Of a DNA stretch of 64,000 bases, positions 1-13,808 are shown one piece after another; position 1 is the first letter of the stretch, and each line of letters begins with the position of its first letter. This DNA comes from Tethya wilhelma. Taxonomy: Eukaryota > Porifera > Demospongiae > Tethyida > Tethyidae. The notes below the pieces were generated by a model. It had not been told where the DNA came from. It was given only the letters and a program-made list of their open reading frames with translations, and made no database searches. The position numbers and the translations under genes were made by a program. The stretch covers positions 4,852,995 through 4,916,994 of the forward strand of contig CAXIPT010000001.1 in NCBI GenBank assembly GCA_964030475.1, written 5' to 3'.

Positions 1-866
1 CTCACTGCATTTGTTCCAGAAGCACCAGTAGCTACCATGCCGCAAACAGAAGCATCAGCTCCAGGGTCTGATGTTCAACCAACCACAAAACATAAAACAA
101 CTCAACAATTATTGTGAGGAAACATAATATTATAGCCAAACATACACACAAAATTAGATCTACCAATTGGAAACCACAGCCCAGTGTCTCTTAGATAGAT
201 ATTGAGAGCTGTTCGAGTAATGCCTGGTTGTACAGTTGCATAAAAGTCCTCACTCTCTACTTCCAGCACCTGGTCCATCTTGGAGAGATCAACACAAACT
301 CCTCCCTATAGAATACAAGTCAACAGTACAGCATTATGAACAGCGCATTCTTCAATACCATGTATACCTTAACAGCACCCACTCCCCCCTCCAGTCCAGT
401 TCCAGTTCCAAATGGAATCACAGGAATACGTTCCATGTTGCAGAACCTATAAACATCATTGATAGAAAACACCTTGTGCATGTACACAATACTGAGGTGG
501 TGATAGTATGTTTATGGTTACCTAGCAACTTCACTGACTTGATCCACCTGGGTAGGAAACACAACAGCGTCAGGAGGTAGACACTTGTGATAGGATTCAT
601 CTTTTCCGTGGTGCTCTCTAACAGAAAGAGAAGTGGAAATGTTACTTTCACCCACAATCTGCTCCAGACTCCTTCTTGTTTGGTCAGTGAAACTGCCATA
701 GGTGGATGCACTCTACAAATTGCAGACAATGTCAAGTATTTATATGAATGGAGAGTCTGATTTGCATCCTTCTAGCATATGCTTTGCTTGTAAAACTTAC
801 CAGAGATCTGCAAAGCCAGATTCGGAGTGGCTTAATCCCTCTAGGTAGACAACAGCTAGAAAACAT
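1..866 (-). CDS. LDHD: D-lactate dehydrogenase, mitochondrial (5' part, runs off the window)
   Basis: FAD-dependent mitochondrial enzyme that oxidises D-lactate and related D-2-hydroxyacids to 2-oxoacids. Five exons join in phase: 866-801, 712-522, 446-368, 305-164 and 67-1 (continuing left). The first exon encodes an Arg/Leu/Ser-rich, acid-free N-terminus starting [10 protein letters not shown], as expected for a mitochondrial presequence. Then come [56 protein letters not shown] and [11 protein letters not shown], the order of the FAD-binding domain in animal LDHD. The FAD-linked oxidase C-terminal domain lies outside the window. The start is the first ATG of the presequence exon. It sits head-to-head with the phosphatase gene across 292 bp. 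Family assignment is firm; orthology to human LDHD rather than another family member is inferred. Confidence 0.93.
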
Positions 867-1158
867 CCTGAAGATGGAAGTTAGTTGAAGGTGCACTTGT
901 CTTGTGCCCAGACCCTTCCCTCGCGAGCTCGCAGGTCTCGGATCGCGGAGAGGGGAGGGGTCTGGGTACTCTGGATTCTGATTTTGCATGGTAAAATCGT
1001 CTAATTAGAGAAAATTTAATTATATACGGTACTCCTGGAGGAAACAGCGCAATGATCCTGCATCTGATCCGCGACTCGAGTAGTGTATGTAGGAGAAGGT
1101 TTGTTCTCGTCTTGTTCAAGCTTCGAGAGTTTATCCTGGGTTAGTAAACCCTCAATAC
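867..1158. promoter_or_regulatory. Putative bidirectional promoter, LDHD / PTPN1-2-like
   Basis: These 292 bp separate the divergent start codons of the two genes. A short CpG-rich patch near 920-960 contains a TCGCGAG core and nearby TCGCGG in otherwise AT-rich DNA. Such TCGCGA elements are typical of TATA-less housekeeping promoters. No convincing TATA box was seen. Function is inferred from position. Confidence 0.45.
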
Positions 1159-2668
1159 ATGATGGATAGGGAGTTCATTCAGTTGGAAAGGTCGCAGGGG
1201 AGCTGGCATTATCTCTTCCAGGTGAGTTTAGAACGATGAAACTCAACTCAACATCTTGATCAGTTGTGTCCGTGTTTATCTCATAAATATTGTTAGCATA
1301 GACTTATATTCATCATGATTTGTTTGGTGCTTGGGTTCACCACTGGTACTATATCTACATACAAAGACTGCTCAGTAGACCAACAGCAGCTGTTATGTAT
1401 AAAAATTTCGACTAGAGTTTGTATAGTCATCCTTATTTTGGTTTCAAATTTCTCACTGTTTGTCTTTCAGAAACTACACCAAATAGCTCGAGCAAATGCC
1501 GGCAGCCAACTTTTGGCCAAGAAACCCATGAATGTCATTAGAAACAGATACAGAGATGTATTACCAAGTAAGTAACTTGTAAACGTGCTCATAAAGATTA
1601 ACACAAAGATACTCGTTTGATTTGAATGAATAACTGAGGGCTGAAAATATCGGGCATGTAGTGGTTAGAAAAGTGTAGGTGTATGCATGTGTACATGTTT
1701 AATTGATTGTGACCATGTGCTATGTACATGACCTCCTTTATCTGGTAGTAATAGTTTTGATAGGACCACTCTCTGTTTGTAGTGGTTGGGGTTACCATTC
1801 TATTTTACTCCGGTTAACGACTGGGGGAGGTGTATATATGACACTCAGGTATTTTACTCGTGCTCAAATCGCACAATAGTGCTCCCAGAGTATTGTACTG
1901 TTACAGCAAGCACCCTATAGAGTGGATTCACACCACTTTGAATGGCCGAAGCGTGGGTCAAAGACTTGCTATATTGTTGTCTAGACTCTACGATGCTATT
2001 GGCTATAGTCGCCTAGCCCTTTGAATGCCATAACATGGTGCGTTGCTTATAGGCTGGGTGGTACTGGCGAATACCACCTAAAGCAGACTGTAAAGTAAGT
2101 ATGGTGAACACTGTCTCACTAGCCACTTAGTAAATGACACTACATAGAGAATATGTGTGTGCTGTCTGAGTGTGTGTCGCTCTCTGCTTCATGGAATTCT
2201 GTGATAGCAGTAGTTGTGTGTTGAAAGAAAAACAAAAGCTTCACCTATCTATAGTAGGCGTATTGTAGATCTAGAGCTTTGTGTTGTTGACTTAGCATAT
2301 TCAAGTTCTTTAGTGTTGTTTGAGTGTAGCGTTTCAGTGTGAAAGGAGGTGAAAAGAAGCTGTTTGATTGCTACACCAGACTGTACTGTGTACATCCACT
2401 GCCATTTCCCTTCATCTTCCCTTTATGTCAGTCCCAACCTTCTGTTCTCTTTTGACTTGATCTCAATGTTGCTGCAATGATTTCACCACTCCTGCAGCTA
2501 TGATCTACCAGTGGTAACATTGAGCTACGTGAACAGTACAGCTTTACATGTATTGTGTGTGTGTGTGTGTATATTCTTTTCTATTTGATATGTGGTATTG
2601 TCCACTTTGATAAAATCTTATCACGAATAAATTTTACTGACTCTAAACGACTCACACACATGCACACA

Positions 2669-2725
<57 letters not shown>

Positions 2726-3354
2726 TGTGTTGCACCAGTGTGCATCTAGTTCTGAATGACGCAAATGGCTACTGTAAACACACTCAGCCCATTGTCAAGT
2801 TTAGTAGCATCAGGGATCCTGTGGTATATGTACCGGAATGTTTTGCTAAATGTCAGTATTTTCACTCCAAGGTGCAAACACGGTGTATTCATCTAGCTTT
2901 TCCATTCACTCTCATAGTTGCTAGGCACTCTGTAATGTGTGTAGAATGTACTGTGTTTGTTCGTGAATTTGGTATCATTTGTCACCTGAAATGTTTTTTC
3001 TTTCAAAATGTCCCAGTGGGAAAAATCCCAGTAGTAGTCCTTCTTTGTGTTTGTTGGGGCCAAGTTTCAATCAGGCAATGAAGCTAGGTTTAAGTTCACT
3101 GCATGGGCTCTGTTGTTCCTCCATCCTGACGCCAGCAGGGCTTCCTGTGAATCCATATTGGGGTGGTTTTGTGGGTGATCCAGGAACCCTTAACCAAGTC
3201 GTGAGCAAAAAAGATTGTAAACTGTTGGTGCTTTGTGTGTAGGTGTTTAGGGTACTACACTGAACTAATATGGTGTGAAGTGTGGAATATCATTAGTGGC
3301 CGTATATAGTCTTGTGTGGGTTAGCTTTGACTTGTGTGCATATTCATTTAGGGT

Positions 3355-3389
<35 letters not shown>

Positions 3390-4425
3390 ATGAATTGTAA
3401 AATTGTAGAGATGACTGTTACATAGTCGTATCCTTTGGTCTTATTCTTGTGTTTCTCTTGCAGTTGATGATACCCGAGTGAAGTTGAACGATCCTGACAA
3501 CGATTATATCAATGCTAACCATGTGACGGTACGCTGAGAAACCACATTGTACACACCTAATACACATGTGCACACACCCTCTCAATGACGGGTATTGTAA
3601 GAACTCTCTGCAATAACAAAGCCATTAAATCTACACTGTGTACATTGAGAGTTCTGTTGCTTTCTCAAGCTTCTAAGCTTTTAAAAGTTGAAATGCTCAC
3701 CCCAATGGAATTACAGTTCACTATGTATATTCCTGGAATTGATCATAATACAAGTTTACTACATTGTGTGTAAATCCATGGGATTTCCTAGAAATGAGCT
3801 GGTGGATGATTTAATACATCTCTTTTGTTTTCTTTTAACTTGTATTACCAGGTGGATGAAGTCAATAGAAAGTATATTCTTAGCCAGGTAAGACTGTGAT
3901 GTTTTGTGTATTTAAGTCATGATAGTAGTTTCTGTTTGGTGGTTTCAAATGTTCAAAGGTTTGTGATTACACCACCCTCCCCTCCTCCTGGTTACTGGTT
4001 GGACTCTCATTGTGGTGGTACATGTAATGACAGGGTTGTACTCTTATTAAGGGGCACCTTATATTGTTTTGTCGTGCATGCTTACGTATTTACAAACAGC
4101 ATTCCTGTATAAAAGAATTCCATATTCTGTTCTTTGTTGTTCTGACAATTTGTTCTCTATTCCTTTTTCAAAACGTTTCCTAAAGCCACCACCAAGTGTC
4201 TTGAGTTCAAATGTACGTTAAGGGATAGATTGTTTTTTTATTGGAATGCATTTTTGTTTCCCTTGTTGATCTCAGTAAACACAAACAACATCAGCCGTAG
4301 ACTAAAGGAAACTGTTATGCATTGTATATTATTATTATGAGATTGTATGTTAGTTTGCTAGTACTTTATTGAGCAGTGTACATAGAGGGTCTTTTTTACT
4401 TTCACAGGTACTAGTTTCAAGAATA

Positions 4426-4467
<42 letters not shown>

Positions 4468-5251
4468 NCATTGAGAGTTCTGTTGCTTTCTCAAGCTTCT
4501 AAGCTTTTAAAAGTTGAAATGCTCACCCCAATGGAATTACAGTTCACTATGTATATTCCTGGAATTGATCATAATACAAGTTTACTACATTGTGTGTAAA
4601 TCCATGGGATTTCCTAGAAATGAGCTGGTGGATGATTTAATACATCTCTTTTGTTTTCTTTTAACTTGTATTACCAGGTGGATGAAGTCAATAGAAAGTA
4701 TATTCTTAGCCAGGTAAGACTGTGATGTTTTGTGTATTTAAGTCATGATAGTAGTTTCTGTTTGGTGGTTTCAAATGTTCAAAGGTTTGTGATTACACCA
4801 CCCTCCCCTCCTCCTGGTTACTGGTTGGACTCTCATTGTGGTGGTACATGTAATGACAGGGTTGTACTCTTATTAAGGGGCACCTTATATTGTTTTGTCG
4901 TGCATGCTTACGTATTTACAAACAGCATTCCTGTATAAAAGAATTCCATATTCTGTTCTTTGTTGTTCTGACAATTTGTTCTCTATTCCTTTTTCAAAAC
5001 GTTTCCTAAAGCCACCACCAAGTGTCTTGAGTTCAAATGTACGTTAAGGGATAGATTGTTTTTTTATTGGAATGCATTTTTGTTTCCCTTGTTGATCTCA
5101 GTAAACACAAACAACATCAGCCGTAGACTAAAGGAAACTGTTATGCATTGTATATTATTATTATGAGATTGTATGTTAGTTTGCTAGTACTTTATTGAGC
5201 AGTGTACATAGAGGGTCTTTTTTACTTTCACAGGTACTAGTTTCAAGAATA

Positions 5252-5296
<45 letters not shown>

Positions 5297-6382
5297 GGAT
5301 GAATCACGGGTCGTACTACATTATCACTACACCCAATGGCCTGACTTTGGTGTTCCTCAAAATCCTGACGTCTTTCTCGAGTTTCTCTATGCTGTACGAA
5401 ACAGTGGATCTCTCAGTGCTAACGTTGGACCGGCCGTTGTACACTGCAGTGCCGGAATTGGACGATCAGGGACCTTCTGTCTGGTGGATGTGATCCTGGC
5501 TAAGGTAGAGTGTGATAGTCATTCATAGTAGATAGTATTACAAAACTTGCTGGTGTAGTTCTAACTATATCGCATTACATGCACTAGAAATATGTTGTAT
5601 TGTGGTATGATCTCTTTGACTATTATGTTTCTAGTTGGAGCAGACTAAGGATCTTTCTTCGGTGAATTTACAAGGCATTCTCTTGGACATGCGTCGACAG
5701 AGACTGGGATTGATTCAGACCCCTGACCAGCTTCGGTTCTCCTACATCGCCATACTGCAAGGAGCAATACAAGACCTCGAGATAGAGCCCAGCAATTACG
5801 ATGACCTCATTGAGCCAGAGAGTGAGGAGGAGGAGGAGGAGGAGGAAGAATCAGACAGTGAGTTTGATAGCAATCATCATCCTCTCTCATGAAACTTGCA
5901 TGTGTTAATATTCCCACATTTTTGCAGTTTAGTAAAAAGAAACTGGTTGGTAATATTATTCTGTTTACTTTCGTGTTTTCATTTTTCATGGTTACCTCGA
6001 ACTAAATAATATAGAAATTTTCCAGATTTATGGTATTTATCATTGATCAGTACCTGTACTTTGTACATTGTCTCATTTCTTATCTGTAATCAATTCCAAT
6101 GTGCTCCAGGTGATGAAGTAGCTGAAGAGGAGAACGAGGCCCATAGATATCCCAACCTCAGTCGACAGTACGGCACCTCACCCTCCATTGATCCCGGCCA
6201 GTCCGATGTACCTCCGCCCCTTCCACCACGACCTATTGACACACTACAACGCTCCTTTGAAAACTCCGAGGATGAAGACAGCGAAGAGGAATACGAGGTT
6301 CCGAGAAAAGGAGGTGCTCCTCCCCCACCACCCCCGTCCAGCCTACCTCCAGGTATAGAGGCAGTGTCATTGTCCTATAGCC

Positions 6383-6424
<42 letters not shown>

Positions 6425-7509
6425 AACACTCCAATTTTTATTTGGTTGTGGTTACATAAGAAATGGTAGATGTTTAGTTTTTCAAAGAAAACACAACCTG
6501 TTTTGGTCTGTGTGCTCTTTCACAGTTTGTCATCAAGCAGTCATTGATATTCTCTTTATTGGCTCTTCTCTGTGTGTAGGGCCTCCTGTGGTGTATTCAC
6601 CGGAGCACGAAGAGGACCACGAACAACTGGCAAAAAAGATGAAAATGGACAGCAATGAACCGACTGATGATCTCTTCTCAGACTTACAGAATGGCGATGA
6701 GTATGGTTTCAAGATTACAGTGAACGATGCCCACAGAAATAGTGTAGAAAACAATGACGAAGAAGTTGAAGAATTGGAGGAGTCTTGCAGTGAGGACGAG
6801 CAGCTACCTCCTCCCATACCACCTCGGAGTCACAGTCTGAGTCCCAGCCCTAACCAAACTCCCTATCATGATTTCTTGGTTGGCGGTCACATGGACATTT
6901 ACGGTGAGAATTCTTCACAACTCGAATCAAAAATCAACGGGGGTTCTTTTTTAGTGGAAGGAAGAGGAGGAGACAAAGTGTCCCCTCCTCTTCCACAAGC
7001 CGTGATGAATCATGTAGGAAACACAAGCGTAGAAAACGGAGACGAAAGCAGCACACCTCCTCCTCCACTTCCTACAAAGCAGCGAAGAAAACAGCCTCCT
7101 TCAAAGTCTCTCCATGACATTGAAGAAGAAGAGAAAGCATTGATATCTGAGTTGAATGAGCTGGAGAAGCTGGTGACAAGATCGAATGCTGTACCAGTAG
7201 AGAGCAAGGATGTCCCTGTTGTTGATAAGACTGTCGATGAGAGCAGAACATCATCATCAGAGTTGATTGCAAATAGCACTGGAGCAGTTCTCGATGAGAC
7301 AGAATCACAAAATAAGCTGTAAGTTTTGTATTTTTAATTTTGTACCCTTCAACTATTTTTCCTACCTTTCATTCTCTAGTTCTGCTGTAGAGTTGAGAAG
7401 GCGTGAGCGAGATGAAAGAAGAGCCAGAATACACAGCAAAGTTCAAAATATAAAGGAGCAATTGAAACAAAGTGAAGGGGACAATGAATCTGAATGGTCA
7501 ATCCCGTAG
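1159..7509 (+). CDS. Non-receptor protein tyrosine phosphatase, PTPN1/PTPN2-like
   Basis: Cytosolic tyrosine phosphatase of the PTP1B/TC-PTP class. Exons in phase: 1159-1221, 1471-1567, 3464-3528, 3852-3887, 5295-5504, 5635-5857, 6110-6352, 6580-7318 and 7380-7509. Visible motifs are NRYRDV, DNDYINA, RKYILSQ, the WPD loop (QWPDFGVP), the P-loop with catalytic Cys and Arg ([11 protein letters not shown]) and the Q-loop region ([13 protein letters not shown]). The C-terminal tail is long, acidic and proline-rich ([24 protein letters not shown]), likely SH3/WW ligands, and ends in a charged helix rather than the hydrophobic ER anchor of PTP1B. About 80 catalytic-domain residues expected between YILSQ and the WPD exon are absent; they fall at the assembly join at 4468/5293. 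The 3852-3887 exon recurs at 4678-4713 in the duplicated segment. A probable poly(A) signal AATAAA is at 7743. Confidence 0.9.
2655..2722. repeat. (CA)n microsatellite
   Basis: Long CA-dinucleotide run with a few interruptions inside the second phosphatase intron (1568-3463). I see no gene in the rest of that 1.9-kb intron, only short GT/CA runs and AT-rich sequence. Confidence 0.95.
3643..5293. repeat. Exact 825-bp duplication around a one-N gap (probable assembly artefact)
   Basis: Bases 3643-4467 and 4469-5293 repeat at an offset of 826 with N at 4468 between them. Both copies carry the same exon ([12 protein letters not shown]) and both end in a CA microsatellite. Intron and exon sequence look identical wherever I compared them. 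Phosphatase exons that should follow are missing exactly here. This fits two overlapping contigs wrongly joined through a CA repeat better than a recent biological duplication. Confidence 0.85.
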
Positions 7510-7840
7510 TTGCTTGTTGGTTTCATTGTAATGCTTGGTTACTGTGCCTACTACATAATACACTGAATGGAAATGAGATTTACTACTGGATATATAGTAC
7601 TACACACTATACTTAAAAATATATATTTACTGTTATTTAATCTTTTTGTGAAATATCTCATAATTTCATTCCCTTGCTTGCTTTACTCACCAACTGTATT
7701 ATTGTTATACAATGCATAACACTGTAATGCACTATTTTGCATAATAAAGAGTTCAGAATAATTTTTGTCCTGTTCATTATGGCGAATACGGGCATACCTA
7801 TTGGTCGTCATTTTCATAAATTTGAGCTTGGCAAGCTTGA

Positions 7841-8320
<480 letters not shown>

Positions 8321-8356
8321 ACACTTCGGCTCCAACTAAAACACTCTTAATCAACC

Positions 8357-8372
8357 GGCTCTTTTAAGAGCC
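8357..8372 (+). terminator. Histone mRNA 3' stem-loop
   Basis: GGCTCTTTTAAGAGCC forms the canonical 6-bp stem and 4-nt loop, 37 bases after the H4 stop, in an ACC-rich context. An A/G-rich stretch (ACAAAAGA) follows as a possible U7 site. This marks a replication-dependent, non-polyadenylated histone mRNA. Confidence 0.96.
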
Positions 8373-8452
8373 ACCACAATCACAAAAGATTTCATTGTTT
8401 TAAAACATTATTATTTTTTTACACAGAATTTTCAGTGCATTTTCTCTATCTA

Positions 8453-10404
<1,952 letters not shown>

Positions 10405-12590
10405 ATGGTAAGTCTATGGCTGCTTTTCTTACTTGTTGAATTGACATACCTCTAACACGAATACCTGCAGCATGGTCGTGTTAAGGTACGTTCAACTGCT
10501 GAACAGGAAGAAGCCAAGAAGAAGGAGCGGGAAGAGAAAGTGAGGGTGTACAGGGAGATCACAAGCAAGATTTATAAGAAGGTGAAGCTCTACTGTTCTT
10601 GCCTTTAGCCCTTTTGAAGAGTGTATATGTGAGCCACATGAATCAATACTTCAACAGCGCTTGGTGGGCGATCTTGATGATGAAGCATTGAAGTTGACGA
10701 AGGAGGTACTCTCCCAGAACCCAGAGATTGTCACATTTTGGAACTACAGGAGAGAAGTGTTGGAAGAAAGAAGAAGCACGTTGTAAGTTTGCCATACTCA
10801 AGGCTTATGAATATACCATTAAGATATTTTTTGTATGTTACACAACAGGGAACCTGAAGAGTTTGGTGAACTGTGCAAGAAAGAGCTCTCCTTGCTTGAG
10901 TTTTGTCTCAGAGTAAACCCCAAGTCGTATGGAATATGGCTGCACAGACAGTGGATCATGACACACTCTCCTTCACCTGACTGGACCAATGAAAGAAGGC
11001 TCTGTGATCTTTTTCTGAAATACGACGAAAGGAACTGTGAGTGATTGGTTTGAGTATCGATCGGTACATGTCTGTGGATATTATGGTAGTCACTGTGTGA
11101 TCTTCAAACTCACCCACAGTTCATTGTTGGGATTATCGACGGTTTGTCATCTCCAAGTCGGACGGTGTGACTACCAAGGATGAATTTGATTTCACTTATG
11201 AAAAGATAGCGGCTAATTTCTCCAACTATTCTGCTTGGCACTACCGGAGCAAACTGCTTCCAGTGCTCCATCCATCCTCTGATCACGAAGGAGGGGTGTC
11301 TGATGATGCTCTGAAAAAAGGTTGGCAATAGTGGAGTTATCATTACCAGTGTGTGTCACTGTATTCGTTCTTTTCCCTCAGAGTATGAGTTGGTACAGAA
11401 TGCCTTCTTTACTGACCCAAGTGATCAGAGCTCATGGTTTTACCACAGGTGGCTGCTGGGAAAAGGTACTTTTTCAAATAATAAGGCCACACAAACTAAA
11501 TTCATTGTTTAGCGTCACAACTATTCCAAATTTCCATGAGGGAGGGAGGTCATTATTCATTATTCATTATTTATTTCTCAGAAAAAACCAACACAAAACA
11601 AGCAGCTATACATTGTAAAAAGCATGAATTTACTCATTGTTTCTTGCTTTTCCTTTTCTGAATCCTTAATTGTGAGTGATTCACAATCTTTGCAAAAAGC
11701 AAAACTTTTTGGAGGAATGCTGTCAATAAGGTTCTCAGTACTGCCACAGTGAAATTATGCATAAGACATCCTCTGTATATGCCGAGTACACTGGATTAGT
11801 ATATTAAACTTCTCAGATATATTATCAGCTATCTGCCAGTTTTCCTCACACGAAACTTCACAAAACGTCCAAATAGTTGACAAACGTCCAAAACATTCAT
11901 TTGCTGGTCAACAATCGACAAAGAGGACTTGTTCTCGCCAACAGAAACAGTGTCAATGGCACACTCTGACAAACCACTGGGATAAACACCAGCTTTCAAA
12001 GACTGGAAAACATCAACAAACTTGTGGCTAGGATCGTGAGTTGTCACAACAGACCAAGGTATAAGAGTGAGGTTTTGGTCAGGGCAAACCACAGTGACCG
12101 ATAAAAGCCCAAGCTGAGATAAAAGCTCAGCCATCTTAGATCTGATCGGAGCCACGTGGATGATCACATGATCAAATAATGAATAATGAAAAATCGCTAT
12201 CTTGCTGTGTTGCGCATGCGGGCGGTGACGTTAAACAATGAATTTAGTTTGTGTGGCCTAAAAGTGGTTCCATTGAGTATCATTGTCTCGTTGATGACTT
12301 CAGGTGACAAGCCACTTTGCTTGGTGTGTGTGATTGTGCAGAGATCTCCCAAGCCCGTAGTTTGTGTTTCATTCAATCAACCTGTTCAGGTTTGTATAAC
12401 TAGAATTGTTCGAGGAATGCAATTACTAACCAACCTCATCGGTTACCATTCTAGGTTACTGACTTGGCACCAATACAAATCTTAGTGGGGGATACTCCTG
12501 TCGCTAGTTCCATGCAATCTGATTGGCCAGAGTCCTTTCACTCATTACCCCTTCCTAACGACTCATTATCTCTGGATGAAGTCAGAGTAC
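10405..12590 (+). CDS. RABGGTA: Rab geranylgeranyltransferase alpha subunit (3' part lost in gap)
   Basis: Alpha subunit of Rab GGTase II, which with the beta subunit and REP attaches geranylgeranyl groups to Rab C-termini. Exons in phase: 10405-10407, 10471-10581, 10658-10782, 10849-11036, 11120-11320, 11382-11465, 12304-12389 and 12455-12590, ending at the N at 12591. Exon 1 contributes only the ATG, and exon 2 starts [20 protein letters not shown]. Prenyltransferase-alpha repeats are clear: [39 protein letters not shown] and [15 protein letters not shown]. The exon with [10 protein letters not shown] begins the inserted Ig-like domain of the animal enzyme. The rest of that domain and the LRR region are not in the window. 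The 837-bp intron 11466-12303 holds a nested ORF on the other strand. Confidence 0.92.
11556..12190. repeat. 17-bp perfect inverted repeats flanking the nested ORF
   Basis: Bases 11556-11572 and 12174-12190 are exact reverse complements (motif TTCATTATTCATTATTT). They bracket the 11829-12132 ORF inside a RABGGTA intron. The sequence is low in complexity, so chance is possible, but the placement suggests insertion of a unit. Confidence 0.5.
11829..12132 (-). CDS. Unrecognised 101-residue ORF nested in a RABGGTA intron
   Basis: Intronless ORF on the strand opposite its host. It starts [16 protein letters not shown] and ends [15 protein letters not shown] do not recognise the family; no signal peptide, membrane helix or obvious domain motif is visible. 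A CACGTG box (12153-12158) and a CpG-containing stretch (GCATGCGGGCGGTGACG, about 12212-12228) lie just upstream, as at other promoters here, which favours a real gene over a chance ORF. The frame continues open upstream to 12167 without a better ATG. Flanking inverted repeats are listed separately. It could also be a decayed transposon fragment. Confidence 0.4.
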
Positions 12591-12591
12591 N
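12591..12591. other. Assembly gap joining two incomplete genes
   Basis: A single N. RABGGTA (+) runs into it from the left and TP53INP-like (-) from the right, so the 3' ends of both genes are missing. Apparent readthrough of either frame across the N should be ignored. Confidence 0.9.
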
Positions 12592-13186
12592 GGAGGTACC
12601 TCCATTTCAACAGCCAGCCGGTGACGCTGCCTGTTTCGAACAAGTGCCAGTTCATGATTGTCTCTGTTTGTGTTATTTTGACGTGGCTCCTGAAGGTTTA
12701 TGTTGGTCTCCTCCTCATGTATTTCATCACTGATGTTATCCGGTGTGTTGTTATTGTGACGGCAATAGACTGACATGGTTGGGTGTTCAATCAGAAGGTC
12801 TTCCAGGGGGTGGAATGTGTCCTGGACTTCGCCGGTTGAGTGACGAAATGTTGGGCCTCGTGTGATTACCCAAGATCCATCAGAGAGGACTGAATCAGCT
12901 TCATCATTGGGGCAGTTGTCAGAGGATGAATCTAATTGAGACAATTATAGCTAATGACGGTATACACAAGAATGTAATTAACTTTTAATAATGTAATTAA
13001 GAGCATACGGTACTCACCTGTTGTGTGCTGCTGGATGGTGTCAATCAGTAGCCAGCCTTCGCTCTCTTCCTGTACAGAGTGCTCAACTACAGCCTGTTTC
13101 CCATCGGCCTCGAGAACTTCTTCACTCTGTTGAGATCGCTCATCCGAAGCTCCCCAGAACAAGTTTGTCACGAACGTGGGCAACAT
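12592..13186 (-). CDS. Tumour protein p53-inducible nuclear protein family (TP53INP1/2-like), C-terminus lost in gap
   Basis: TP53INP proteins shuttle between nucleus and autophagosomes, bind Atg8/LC3 and act as transcriptional co-regulators. Two exons join in phase: 13186-13018 and 12931-12592. The first carries an LC3-interacting motif, EGWLLIDTI, in the position of DEWxLVDFI in vertebrate proteins. The second carries SWVITRGPTF and the family signature PLEDLLIEHPTMSVY. The C-terminal basic region is only partly present before the N at 12591. The start MLPTFVTNLFWG resembles the hydrophobic start of the family. It is divergent from cyclin E. Orthology to TP53INP1 or TP53INP2 cannot be separated; the gene may predate that duplication. 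Confidence 0.85.
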
Positions 13187-13808
13187 AATTTCTCTGTAGT
13201 TGATACAGTCTCGTACAGTGTCTCTGGGTAAACTGGGTCACTCGTTCTGCTCGAAATATGATCTCTTCACTCTGGATGCTGCATTTATGAATACTCCACT
13301 GACTCAAGACTGATAGAACTGCTGCGCGCTGCCTCGCCTGCCTTCCGAAATTTGTTTACATTCCATCGACGCTGGTGGTAGATGACGTAATGCCATCAGC
13401 TGAATATAAGTAGTACAGTAGACGTGACCAATCAGATCATCGAGCGCTAATTTTTCACCTACTGCGCATGCGTATAAGTTTTCCCGGCAAATGTTCAACT
13501 GTAGCCAATCACAGCTGAAACAGCTGATTTCCCTCCTAAAACTCATGGGCGGCAACCACAAGCTCTAAGTGGAGTCAATCAGACCCTGTGAAACGTTACT
13601 TTTCTCACTGAAATTATATCTGATTAGCTTCATCTTTGCTTTGGTAGCCATTTACTGGAGAAATATCCCAGTAGAAGTTAAAAAAAGTGAATAGACGTCT
13701 AGTTGGAGTTTGCAGCCTAGTTGTCAAGTTCATTCACCCTCCTCAACTTGAGAAGCCAAAAGGCACCTAGCAACTAGTAATCACATAGAAAAGTGCTGTA
13801 GACAAAGG
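13187..13808. promoter_or_regulatory. Intergenic region between TP53INP-like and cyclin E
   Basis: 622 bp between divergent starts; no further gene is seen. It contains CpG/GCGC patches (for example CTGCGCATGCG near 13461) and is the likely shared promoter region. No histone-type E2F palindrome was found. Confidence 0.4.

Noticed and set aside
236..580. 114-codon plus-strand ORF
   Set aside because: It lies opposite LDHD exons, which show clear homology and phase-consistent splicing.
2555..2749. ORFs rich in His-Thr or Cys-Val across CA/GT runs (also at 6384, 45129, 50544)
   Set aside because: They are translations of microsatellites. The real exons on either side are in other frames or positions.
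4469..5293. Tandem duplication of a phosphatase exon
   Set aside because: Exact identity through introns, an N at the junction and missing downstream exons point to an assembly overlap rather than exon duplication.
12592..12733. Plus-strand continuation of RABGGTA after the N
   Set aside because: The open frame is a shadow of the TP53INP-like gene on the minus strand. The residues do not resemble RABGGTA.
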